Shown here piece by piece: positions 1 to 17,426 of a stretch of 64,000 bases of DNA. Made by a program: the position numbers and the translations under genes. A model generated the notes under the pieces. It worked only from the letters and a program-made list of their open reading frames with translations. It searched no databases and was not told where the DNA came from. The stretch's first letter is position 1, and each line of letters begins with the position of its first letter. The DNA is from Tomocerus qinae (lineage: Eukaryota; Arthropoda; Collembola; Entomobryomorpha; Tomoceridae), in the NCBI GenBank assembly GCA_020055645.1, contig CM034547.1, positions 42,015,909 through 42,079,908 on the forward strand, in the 5' to 3' direction.

Positions 1-1752
1 CGGAGGAGATCCTCAGAAAATAACAATTTTTGGTGAAAGTGCAGGTGAGATTATATTATATTTTTCTTATAAACATTTTAAATTAAACTTCAATTATTAT
101 GATGAATTTATTAATAGGTGGGGCCAGTGTAAACTATCAAATGTTATCAAAAATGTCTAAAGGTATGAAAAAACTATTTCTGCATAAAAATACAAGAATT
201 TTATTACGATTAGTATTCCTTACATTATAAAAACCATAAATTGGCATCCTAATCAATGGATTCTACAAAATAATATCTTTTAGGGCTATTCCATTCAGCA
301 ATTTCGGAGAGTGGAACTAGTATTAATGAATGGGCGATACATCGAAATCCGAAAGAACAGGCGAAACGTTTTGCTGCAAAATTTGACTGTCCTGTTGGAA
401 ATGGAAAAGAGATGGTGGATTGTCTCATGAAATTAGATCAATATGATATTGTGAATGCCCATACAGAGTTAATGGTAATTATATTTCTTAATTCACAGGA
501 AGACTTTAGCTTTAACATAAAAACTGAATGATTGTCCTGTTTTCCTTCAAATTGTTCTAATGAATATTTAAAGGATATGATCTACCACACAAAAAATCAA
601 GCTTTTGCACCCACAATTGAATCTGTGATTGACGATGAAGCTTTTTTGACTGAAGAACCTCTAGAACTCTTAAGTTCTGGAAGATTTAACCGCGTTCCTT
701 GGATTACTGGGGTAAGCTCAATATATTTGCAAAGTTTAAATATTAGAATTTTTCAAAAATGATAAAATGATCTTATAACTAATTTTAGGTGAACTCAGAA
801 GAAGGATTAATGTTTTCTTCCAGTACGTATATAATTAATAATTTTAATTTCAAATGCCTAATGTGGTTCTGTTAGTAATGATTGTTCACATTCATTTTGG
901 TTTTTAGTAATTTGTGCAAATCAAACAAAAATGGACCATGCAAATAATGATTGGAATGACTTTGCACCAACGATTTTCCATTTCGATAAAAATGACACAG
1001 TGTCTCAAAAACTCCGTGAATTCTACTTTGGAAATGATACAGAGATCAATAAGCCAGAGAAAGTTGATATATTTACAGATATTATTGGAGACAGATTTTT
1101 TAAAGTGGACGCTTCAAATGCTGCAGCATTGACTTGGAAATACACGCCAACATATCTTTACATTAACACTTATCGGGGTCAATTTAGTTTTTATGAATTG
1201 ACACAGCAAACAGAAGGAGGGATTCACGTTTTTATTAACATTGCCTGGTATGGTTTCTTAAGAACTTTCAGAGAGTATATTTTGAGGGAAGATCTCACTA
1301 GACCTGCAGGTAGATTAAAAATTTCATCTATTTTATGAATGATGTATTATTTATACTTCTATTGTTCATAATGAAAATCTATTTTCCTTGCAGCGAGTCA
1401 TGCCGATGAGTTATTTCTTCTTTTCCCAATGGAATTCCTACCAAGGTACCAATGGATTGGCCAAAAAGACTATGAAATTTCTGTCGACTTTGTGAAACTT
1501 TGGGTATCTTTCGCCACCAATCCGTAAGTTATTCAGAAACGTAATATTTATTTATTAACATTGTTGATTATTCAATAGGAAATTTGTCTTTTCAGAAATA
1601 ATTTAGATTTTCGCGGTGTGAAATGGACAGAAATAAATTCAACACAGGAAAATCAGCGATTTCTCAATATATCAAGTACTCCGGATATGATAGACCACCC
1701 ATACATAGATGTAGTCAAATTTTGGAATTCTTTAAAACTTCCTTTAAGATAA
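1..1752 (+). CDS. Type-B carboxylesterase, 3' part (5' end outside window)
   Basis: Serine esterase of the alpha/beta-hydrolase carboxylesterase family, which hydrolyses carboxylic esters in detoxification, digestion or signalling. Exons read about 1-44, 118-162, 284-474, 574-711, 789-822, 908-1309, 1394-1523 and 1596-1752, with GT-AG junctions and matching phases. The first exon carries the nucleophile elbow GESAG (IFGESAG). The acid residue lies in the NSEEGL motif (exon at 789) and the catalytic His in ASHADEL (exon at 1394), so the triad is intact. The gene ends at TAA 1750-1752. The N-terminal half, including the oxyanion HGG loop, lies upstream of the window. It is the first of three tandem esterases on this strand and is more diverged than the next two are from each other. 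Substrate cannot be inferred. Confidence 0.9.
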
Positions 1753-2809
1753 AGAAGGATTTATAAGTATTAATATCATGACATTATTATCTGCACATAA
1801 CCATTTCATATTAAATTATATTATTTACAAGTATAGTATTATAGTGTTTTAATAGTGTTTCCAATTTACCTACATTATAATTGAGTATGCAGAAAAGTGA
1901 TTGTTAAAATGCGTGAAAGTATTATCGTGAGGCACACTTGCATGCACGAAAGTATCAACAGTATTAGGTAAATGTAAATATTAAATCGAAATACAGAAAA
2001 TTTCCCATAACATTCTCAAATTCACACATATGTTTATTTGGTCCATTACCGCACGCATATGACATCCACACTCGTATATCTGCTGCCTGTTTATACAATG
2101 TTGCAATGGACTTGTTGATTTAAAATTCAGTTTGCAAGTTCTGGTCCACATGCTCCGTCCAGTTAAGTTGTCGGCCTTGATTTTTTGCTAACGATGGGCA
2201 AAGGTTAAAATCCTACTCAACTTTAGACATTCATTTAGTATAGACTATGATTATATAAGAATCCAAGTGCTGCATAATAATAGGAGGCAGTTTTACCTGT
2301 ATACATGATATGTCTAAGTAGTGACTAGTTTGCAGCCTCTTATTGCATTGCTATTATCCCGAGCATTGTCTGAAACTCGATTTGCTTCAAGAACTTTTGT
2401 GGCTTATATATAGTCATATTATACAATGTATAGCTATACAGGTAATATATAATGATAGTACAAAGTTCAAAGATGTACTGTAAGAATTCAATAGATGCAC
2501 ACTGTCTTTGTAATATGCATTATTCCATACCCTAGTCATCTTGTCTGTTCTTCTGACTTATTAACTGAACCATGCAATGCACCATGTACGTCAAAAAATA
2601 TTGCAAAGAAAACGCAGTCAAAAGTCACATCTTTATAGGATTAGACTGCAAAAATACAAATCTAATGCACAGCTGAAACTAGATTTTGTAGGAAAGTCTC
2701 ATTTTCATTCTTAAGTAAATATTATTTCTTTATATTTACATTAACGTCTGGAATGTTTGCGTAAAGTTCACATATTATTACTCAATTCGCAGGTTAAATA
2801 GCCGCTATA
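1753..2809. other. Intergenic, esterase 1 to esterase 2
   Basis: No coding exon is recognisable in this AT-rich spacer. The last 40 bases before the ATG at 2810 closely resemble the sequence before the ATG of the next esterase at 8163, so they belong to the duplicated unit. Confidence 0.5.
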
Positions 2810-5905
<3,096 letters not shown>

Positions 5906-8162
5906 TTAATATTCATTTATTTTTCTCAAAATACTAATTTATTGATGAGTGAAAGTATTTGTAACGAGTACGCTAAAATTCTTGGTGTAGTGCGTGACTT
6001 GATTGACCTCAACAGAACTTTGAATACAAATAAACTACTATATATTATATTCATTGTATGTACCATTGTAAATAATTATTACTCTTTATCACAAATCATC
6101 GGGCTGCCTTCATTTTATTTATTAACAACAAATAAATATTTACTATTTTAATTCACCCCTAATGAATTAATTTTAACGAATATTGCTATATTAAAATTGA
6201 ATATTCGTATACGATCATACGGGTGTTTATTTAAATTATTTATATATAGTTCAGAATTTATTTATTTATTTTGAAATAAAAAAATCACATTGATTTATTA
6301 TTACAAATCAATTAGTTTTTCTTTGCTCCTGATCCAGTAGTAGTCGTCCAGTGGTTAAAATGGAAAACGGCCTCCAATGGCTAAAAATGGAAGAATATTC
6401 ACGTATTTTTTTCCAAATAGCAAAATTAGTTGGTGTCCAGTAGATCATTTTGGATGCACAAAGACATTTTAAATATAAAATTATGTCCGGCTACTATTTC
6501 GGGAAGAACATTACCACACTAGGTCATTTTTAAACTCGGCAATTGTATGCCAGGTGGCTGGCTGGATAAAATTAAAAGATAAATAAAAATAAATAAATGT
6601 GATAGATATAATATCAGTATAATATTTAAAACTCGTTTGCTAATTAATTGTAGTTCATGCAATCATATTCAAATAAATTATTGAATTAGCATTTTTCAAT
6701 ATTTCAAAAATATTTGTACTTCATAAGCTGAAATTAGACGTCATCGGATGAGAAAGAATGGAAACTACTTGAAAAATGAAAACAATTACTATATATAATC
6801 GTGATACAGATAGAGCAATAAATTTACCTGCCTATATAACTATGTATGTAACTATGTGTGGTAGGAGAGCGTAGGGAACATGCACAAATTACGTAACGCA
6901 AAACTCCCTCCCCCATGTGTAACGCAGGTCCCTGTGCTGCGCAGACCGTAACACTTTTGGTCACCTCCTCCTCCCATTAACTGTACACGTAATATATGCA
7001 CAGTCCTTGAATTCGAAAAAGCGAAATGAGCATGACCGCTCCCTCTAAACCATTGAAATGAGTTGTTTCACAATTATTATAACAATCAAATTAATAATAC
7101 TCTACAGTTAGTGATTTATTGAGTTGATTATTGGTGATGGAATGAAAATTATTAGCGAAAGGTAACATTTGTAATGATCGAGCGTATTAATTAGCATTTC
7201 AAAACCAAATACAAATTTGGTTCTGCTGTATCGACAAACTTTAGCATTTTTCAGTAGAGCTGGTTTTACTTTTTACTGTTTACCTTGACTTCTTTGTGCC
7301 AGTTTGCACACATTTTTTGTGGAATTACATAACATAACTGGTTCACAAAATAACCTTAATAAAGTACCAATGATTTTTTTGGAATTGTTTTTGTTACTGT
7401 GGTGGCCAGTCTGCTGAAATTCCATTTAGTGCTAAGTTTCCCCCCTAGCTGGGTTCACTAGTTAATAATAATCGCTCTGGAACTAGTAGAGTCTAAAATA
7501 GATCAAAACAGGGTAAATTATGGGCGGACCTTGAGTCTGTGATCTGATTAAAGTGTAATTGTGACGTTATGAGTTTCTGGGTTCTGTTCTGGCTGGGACT
7601 GGGAGTTCTCAATGGTGTGAATGTATGAATGTCGGGTGAGAATATTTTTTTTCTTTGTGGAAAAGCTAAAATTATTAGCTTAATTTCTTGTACTATTATA
7701 CTTTAGACTTGTTACTTCGACTTATTTTAGTAGCGTACTGAAAAATTTAATATTATTATTTTACTGTAATTACACGTGTGATTAGCCTTGACTGACTGGA
7801 GTCCTGAATTTCCAACATGTGTGGGAACGAAGAGATGTGCTGTAGATTACATATGTCGGGTATAGATATATTTAATTGGATATGAAACTATAAAATATTA
7901 ATAGTAGTATTGGTAGTAGTATAGCAATTTGAATTCAACTTGGTTGATATTGGGACTGCCTTACTTCTGACTTAATTGCTAACTACGGATTATTAATGTT
8001 GCTATTGCACAGTTGACTGAGCCGAAGGCTGAAGCTGGTGCATTTTAATTTATAGCAATAAAATCTCATCTCAATAATTTTAGTTTGCATTTAAATGAAC
8101 TTCTGTTCTGGAATATAAGTTTGACATTCAGTCCTGAATTCGCGAGTTAAATAGCCGTAATA
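5906..8162. other. Intergenic spacer between duplicated esterases
   Basis: AT-rich sequence without recognisable exons. A short GC-richer patch near 6880-6970 is annotated separately as a repeat relic. The promoter-proximal part (about 8105-8162) resembles the region before 2810. Confidence 0.5.
6880..6970. repeat. Probable dispersed-repeat relic
   Basis: The patch contains two diverged modules of the form GTAAC followed by a pyrimidine-rich CTCCCTCCCCC or CTCCTCCTCCC stretch, beginning with an ATTACGTAACG core. Such TTACGTAAC plus poly-C modules recur in dispersed repeats of many arthropod genomes. The base composition differs sharply from the surrounding AT-rich DNA. No terminal repeats or target duplication could be defined, so the family is not assigned. 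Confidence 0.35.
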
Positions 8163-11117
<2,955 letters not shown>

Positions 11118-11352
11118 TTATTTTACCATTGTATACTTGCAATGTAATAAATAATCTTAGTGATAGAAGATAACTGTCGACACTATTTATGCATTAATTT
11201 CCAAGTTATTTTTTATTTAAATTTTATAACTGATTATTTAATGAGAATCAAGTAGTTTGTATACTTATAGAAAGACTTATACTTAAAGTACATACATATG
11301 GTTTGCACTGCGAATTTCGTAAATTGTACAGACCAGTAATTACAACGAATGT
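11118..11352. other. Convergent 3' spacer
   Basis: This is the shared 3' flank between the + strand esterase and the - strand M15-like gene. Short A/T-rich sequence with an AATAAA-like stretch near 11147 for the esterase transcript. Nothing else was seen. Confidence 0.4.
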
Positions 11353-12125
11353 TTAGTAGTAAAGGATGTCCCAATGGTTGCTCTCCAAAGCGTAAATGTT
11401 TCCAGCAGCTGATTGGTATTGAGGGGCGCCGTCTCCAGGTCTATTACCGATGAAAGCAAAACTATTTCTGACGTAGTTGCTAATACAGGTATTAACACTG
11501 ATGTCCAATTTATAGCCATTCCAATGAGAATAAGTACCACTAGCGTGTCCCGTCTAAACAACAATTCAAAGAAGTAAGTCATTTGGTTGATGGACGAGTC
11601 AATATGGTGGCAATAAATAAAACATTTTTTAAGTGGATTTACCTCTGTTCCTCCTGTGATGGTGATGGAACATCCCGAAGCACTCTTTAATGTTCTGATT
11701 CCAGAAATGGTATTTTCTCTGACTTGGTCTAGCGAAGTGCAAGTGGGACGATTCCTATCGCTACATCCTCCAGATGAAGTGATGCCGATCCCTACACATT
11801 TCAAAATTAAGAAGCAATGAATATTTGCACGGTTTTTCATAAATTCTGTTTCAAACTGATTTGTACTGTCATAATAAAAACTCACCAGAACTTTGGATAA
11901 GGCTGAGAGCTTGAGCATGTGTATACTTCGCACTACAAAAATACATAATGATCATTTTCTGTAGTAAATAATTAAAATCTCAGTATATATCAGAAAAACG
12001 AAAGGGAAAAGCAGTGCATGTAAAAATTGTGAAATATTATACAAGACAATGAAACAGTTATATATTTACCTTACTGTAGATGAGAGGGCGATTAAACCCA
12101 AAAGTACAATAAAAATCTTGGCCAT
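11353..12125 (-). CDS. Secreted peptidase M15-like protein (peptidoglycan-type zinc peptidase fold)
   Basis: Four exons on the minus strand: 12125-12070, 11932-11886, 11791-11643 and 11553-11353, summing to 453 nt (150 residues). The ATG at 12125-12123 opens a clear signal peptide (MAKIFIVLLGLIALSST). The mature domain runs ITITGGTE, then HASGTYSHWNGYKLD, then ALESNHWDILYY at the C-terminus. The SHxxGxxxD and ExxH spacings match the zinc-binding and catalytic motifs of peptidase family M15 (D-Ala-D-Ala carboxypeptidases and phage endolysins). Six cysteines are present in the ORF, as expected of an extracellular protein. This points to cleavage of bacterial cell-wall peptides, so a digestive or immune role is inferred. 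The family is not a normal animal gene; horizontal origin followed by intron gain is likely but untested. Confidence 0.75.
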
Positions 12126-12217
12126 TTTAGAATGGGAAAGAGGCTTCTAAACCAGCAACAAGTTTGTAGAAAATACAAATTCTTAGAACGATTGGTAATT
12201 TGTAAGCAGACTCTTCT

Positions 12218-12229
12218 TTATATATATAC
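12218..12229 (-). promoter_or_regulatory. TATA-like box for the M15-like gene
   Basis: A run of alternating T and A (TATATATATA on either strand) lies about 95 bases upstream of the minus-strand ATG at 12125. This would place transcription start near 12190 with a short leader. It is a positional inference from sequence only. Confidence 0.4.
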
Positions 12230-15178
12230 CCTGACGAAAGGTAAATAGTAATCCAGTATTTTGTTTGACATTGATAAGCAGAGACCGGAAAGGTAGGCAA
12301 AAATAAACAATATTTTTATTGCTACCTGCCATTTCAGATGTCAACGTTTCATGACTATCATGACCCAACGATCTTAATTATAAACAATTTTTGGGTCATA
12401 AAATTCATAATAAACCTTTTAGGTTTTAAAGAGCTTTATTTAATAATTTTTGGCAATTATCAAACGAGGTGTACCTTATTATAAATTTTTAAACCTCTTT
12501 TTACAATTTTTTGAAAACCCTTTACCAAAAAACTGCATTTAATTTTTTGAGTGTAAATTGGCTTACCTTCTAATTTCTAATACCGAATTAGTACACCCTT
12601 AACGCTGTTCTTTGCTAATTAAAATAATGTTACGTAATTTTTCGTTTAGCAATAATCTTGTATAATTTTTAATAAAGGCGAATAAGTAAATAAAAATTAA
12701 CTAACTATGTACTTGGTTGAGAGTGGTATAAGGGAATCGAGAGGAAGTTTAGAGACTATAGGTAATGCTGTCGGAGAGGTTGTGCTTTGGGAATTGTTCC
12801 ACCGGGAGGTATTGCAGGTTTCAAGTTAAGGCCATATTTTGCTTCTTAAAATTGTAAACATTTTCTTTTTAACTAAAAATTTTAGTCTTTAAGTCATATG
12901 TTTTTCATTTTTAAGTCATATTTTCAGATTTTAGGAATATTTTGCTTCCAGATTTCTTATATGTACATGTACAGTCATATTTGACTGATTTTAAGGTCAT
13001 ATTTTTCCGGTCTCTGTTGATAAGTGTAATGATTACTGCTTATCATCTATTATATGACAGTAAATCAAGATTTTCAAGTGCTACACAGCAAAACGTGTAA
13101 GAAGATTGTTATGTTGTTTTGCGGCTCTTCGTTTGCATTAATTACATTACAAGACCTTTGAAATTATGAAATCGGTGCAAAGTAAATACCCAATTGCAGC
13201 ACAACACTCTGCATAGAGGATTCAAAAATAGAAAGTAATCAGAATTTCAAGTGGAATAAATCAATCGAGTACAATTTGGAGTTACCTAATATAACTGATT
13301 CATATAGTTAAATTAAACCTGACTTTTATTAACATTATTATTTGTAGCTTTCGGACAAAGTCTATTTTCTCCATCCCATCATATTTTAATACATGCAAAA
13401 TGTCTCATTTTTGCTGGGTTCATTAATATCCATATAGAAAATGTCATGTCATTGTATCAGTATCATTACTATATATAGATCAAACGATACTATCTCAATG
13501 TAGTAACTTAATTATTCCATTATATAATTAAGTCATCAATCACATAACATGTCAATGATATATCTACCTCTACCCCATCCGACTCGAGTGTTTCGTGTAG
13601 TTTATATTTAACATCCAAATGGAAGTTTAAACATACTAAGAACAATGTTCGGTATATTAGATTGATAGCTTTGCTATATTGGGCTTACTTAAAAACAAAC
13701 GAATGACATATTTTTAATTTATTTACCACTTGCTGAGTAATTTTCAACAATTTTTAGCTATATTATTATGTGATGCGAATTAGATTAAGGTAGTCTACTA
13801 AAATATTGAGCTTTCATTTTAACCCATTTAGCCTGGACAAAAGAACACTTCACAAAAATGTACCACACCCATTTGAAAAGAAATTATAATATTAAATATT
13901 TTCTTGTCTTATTTGTATATAATATTAGTGACTGGGACATTTATACGATGTAAATTTATCGAAGGATAGGTTAGGTACATAAGAATTACTTAATATTATA
14001 TAAAATGTATAAAAATGTATATAATAATATATAGATTACATAAATTATATATATCATATCTTTGTACTATGTTGTACTTATCTAAATCGAATACACAGAG
14101 TTCCATACGATTATGTTAAAACTGCCGTAATTAATTATTATAATGTTTACATAAAAGCTAGTCAAGGTTTCTATAATCTGCTTATTTATGTAAACGTACT
14201 TGAACTTATCACTTATATTACACATTTATCGTTACTACAAGTTATCTATCAATATAATCAATAACGACCAGTATAGCTGGTGGGCGCTAGTGGTAAATGG
14301 ACTTTTACTGATTTTCTGATGATATGAATGACATGGCATGATTCACATAACTTAACAATTACGATATAGTTATTGTTTCTGTAATCTTATGTAGCCATAT
14401 TTACATTTTAGCTTCGCTTCAAAAATATAGATTGTAATTGTAAAGGCTTTATTGTAATATTTAATATTTCATTAACTCTGGCTCTATAGGTGTAGACTAA
14501 ATTGTATGAATAAGTAATACAATTACGATCTTATTTAGTGCATCGATAATAAATAAATGCTATAATATATTAAGGATGAATAATGAATAATAACAATTAA
14601 TCTTCGGTCATAATATGATGACCTTGTTCTAATTTTTATTGTGTCCATTACTGCTAATTGAAGCCTCTGCTATTGAAAATCCTTTGGTAAAACAGTTTTC
14701 TTTGCCCTTGTTTTACGAATTGCATGTCTATAGATACGTTATAAATCGTGCAGATAATAATATTGGATAAACAACTGTAAAAAATTATGATTGACCCATG
14801 GTCCATGACCGTGGCTGCTTAAGTACATTTTACTTCCAGCCTTTTAGTCCAGTATTTCTTGTCGCGCATCATATAGTATGTCGCTTGCTCTTTAAAAATT
14901 GTGTTGATGTTTTCAAGTGTCGATGATGTTCAAACACATGAACACACACACAGTTTACATGGCAAAGTGCAAATGAATGCGTCCTTTGCATAACAGTCAC
15001 GACAAATAGCATAGGTTTAAATTGCACAAGTTTACAATTCTGCTGCATAGTAAATGATGTTATTTCATTCATTCCTGTGTGAGATATCTTATACTGTGTG
15101 AAGCCTCTTAAGCTTGCTTTGTGAAGTCTGCGACTGTTGTGACGTGAATTGCATCATTGTGTCACAAGGTTACTAGGC
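12230..15178. other. Intergenic, about 3 kb
   Basis: No coding exon or RNA gene was recognised. Much of it is very AT-rich simple sequence (for example 13920-14060). Short open frames here lack codon structure, signal peptides or splice context. Confidence 0.5.
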
Positions 15179-15185
15179 TATAAAT
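15179..15185 (+). promoter_or_regulatory. TATA box candidate for aldo-keto reductase 1
   Basis: TATAAAT lies 143 bases before the ATG at 15322 and overlaps the upstream ATG at 15184. If it acts as a TATA box, transcription starts near 15210, downstream of the ATG at 15184. That supports 15322 as the true start codon. Confidence 0.45.
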
Positions 15186-15321
15186 GAACCGGCATAGAGC
15201 CTGCTTACTTCCTTTTCATCCTCTGCTCCTCCGCTCTCTACATTGCAGAATTATTGATTCCTCCTACAAGTCCCAAACCCGGAAAGCTCTTGTTCAACGA
15301 ACTTTTACAGATTTAAGAAAA

Positions 15322-16597
15322 ATGGCTTCAGCTATTCCTTCAGTTAAGTTAAACAATGGAATTTCAATGCCAGTTTTTGGACTTGGCACTTGGAAGGTAA
15401 GATTTAGCACTTTATATAATAAATATTATTATAGTCATGATACAGTACTATTGAACATTGTCTATTTCTATTTAACTTTACAATAATAACATCTGGCCAT
15501 GTCAATTATTTATTTATTTATTTCAGTCTCAACCCGGTGAGGTGAGAGATGTGGTAAAGAATGCTATTGATGTTGGTTATCGTCATATTGATGGAGCATA
15601 CATTTATCTAAATGAAGCTGAAATTGGAGATGCCCTTCAAGCTAAAATTAATGATGGTACCGTCAAGAGGGAAGATCTTTTCATTGTCAGCAAGGTTCGT
15701 GTTTAAAAAATATTTCAAATATTATTTAAAATGCGATAACGTAAAGCTTTGTATAAATTAACTAATGATTTATAATTACATCACAAAGTATTTATACACT
15801 TACAGTTGTGGAATACAAAACACCACCCGAATGCAGTGAAACCAGCTTTGAAGAAAACTTTGGCTGATTTGAAGCTAGACTATCTTGACCTATACTTGAT
15901 TCATTGGCCCATGGCCTACATGGATGGAGAAGAAAATTTCCCTAAAGATTCTGCTGGAAAACCGCTGTTCATGAACGTAGACTATTTAGATACGTGGAAA
16001 GCGTTGGAAGAATGTGTTCGTGAAGGATTGATCAAGTCCATTGGAGTTTCCAATTTCAATAGTCTACAAATTGACCGACTTTTGGCCAACTGCACCATCA
16101 AGCCCGTTACCAACCAAGTCGAAGTCCATCCTTATCTAAATCAAAAGAAATTGGTAGATTTCTGCGCATCTCGGAATATCGTGGTGACTGGATATAGTCC
16201 TCTGGGATCTGCAGACAGACCGTGGGCTAAGCCAACTGATCCAAAGCTCCTTGAGGATGAGAAAATCCAAGAGCTAGCCAAAAAGTACAATAAAAGCCCT
16301 GCACAAATTGTCCTTCGTTGGCTGGTGGGTATAATATCTAATATTATAAAATGAAAAATTAATTCAAAATAATACCCTATTTTAATTTTTAATTTCCAGA
16401 TCCAAAGAAATATCATCGCAATCCCAAAGACAGTGAACAAGAATCGTCTTGTGGAAAACATGAGTATTTTCGATTTCAAACTGGAAGACTCAGACTCTGC
16501 TTCCATCGATACTTTCAACAGGAAGGATGGCCGAGCATGTCATATGAGTTATTCCGATGTCGACAATGAACATTGGCCATTCCATGCGGAATTTTAA
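15322..16597 (+). CDS. Aldo-keto reductase (AKR1-type), NADPH-dependent
   Basis: Cytosolic aldo-keto reductase that reduces aldehydes or ketones with NADPH. Exons 15322-15396, 15527-15694, 15806-16324 and 16400-16597 give 960 nt, 319 residues, the usual AKR1 length. The catalytic tetrad is visible: Asp and Tyr in [11 protein letters not shown], Lys in IVSKLW and His in LIHWP. The family signature KSIGVSNFN and the NADPH-binding tail [14 protein letters not shown] are also present. The reading frame is open upstream to an ATG at 15184, which would add 46 Arg/Leu/Ser-rich residues resembling a mitochondrial presequence. I prefer 15322 because it gives the standard N-terminus ([17 protein letters not shown]) and a TATA-like box overlaps the upstream ATG. 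AATAAA signals follow the stop at about 16658 and 16673. A damaged second copy lies at 22852. Confidence 0.93.
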
Positions 16598-17426
16598 AGT
16601 AGGGCCTAACGCAAAATAGAAATATGAATAAGCAATTTCAAAACTGTATCAACAATCAATAAATATCATTTCAATAAAAGTAAATTGATGCAATTCAATT
16701 AAATAGAATCCAGTATTTTGTCTTATGCTCTAGTAGACGATAAAGACCTCCTTTGGCATTGAACTAGTTCCTTACCTCCGGCTACCTTCCATCAGTTAAG
16801 TTACACCTATTATCCCCTAACGTCCTCGAGGATCCTCTATCGTCAACTGAGGTCCTCTAAAGTCCTCTACACGCATTTGGAACCATAATAAAATAATAAA
16901 CCGTTGCAAAACGGGGTATAACAGCAGAGGAGTTTCGCTCCAAAGTATCACCAATTGAAATTTTCAACCCTCTCCCCCAATCAGGGGATGTGACCGATCC
17001 TGCTCATATACGAACTCAGACCTACATTTTACCTTAATGATGTATCCTGAAAATTTGAATTGTCTAACTTAAACCGTTCGAAAGTTATTGCGGATAAGGA
17101 CGGACGGACAGACAGACAGAAAGTGTAAACGCATACATAGGAGTATACTCCTGGACGGGATAGTGTATGATTTCAGAAAGGTTGTAAAGCTTTCCTGTAC
17201 ATTAACTCATAAACTATTTTATTAACAATAATAACTACAGTGATTTACATAAATCAGTGGTTTTCAGTAGTTTTAGCAGTAATCAGTAACTGTCTCTGGA
17301 GTTCGTCTTACTTTCATCGTAGATCGCAGAGAACTGACTCAATTATTCATAATTTTGTGCTTAGGTAGTAGATTTGTGAATTAAACAAATATGTTGATAC
17401 TAGCTATGGAAACATAAATATAAATA
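16598..17426. other. Spacer with repeat fragment, 3' flank of BEL element
   Basis: This interval holds the 3' flank of the aldo-keto reductase, a dispersed repeat with GGACGGACGGACAGAC at 17075-17120 (separate entry), and the sequence following the retrotransposon stop codon. The retrotransposon's 3' LTR should lie here. No copy of this sequence is visible on the other side of the element. Confidence 0.5.
16920..17170. repeat. Dispersed repeat fragment with GACGGACGGACAGAC core
   Basis: The core CGTTCGAAAGTTATTG followed closely by GGACGGACGGACAGAC occurs at 17075-17120. The same arrangement is present at 40620-40663. Shared order of two unusual motifs 23 kb apart indicates copies of one repeat family. 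The boundaries are approximate, and the family type cannot be told by eye. Confidence 0.5.

Noticed and set aside
16141..16518. Minus-strand frame over aldo-keto reductase exons 3 and 4
   Set aside because: Antisense shadow that crosses a confirmed intron of the real gene.
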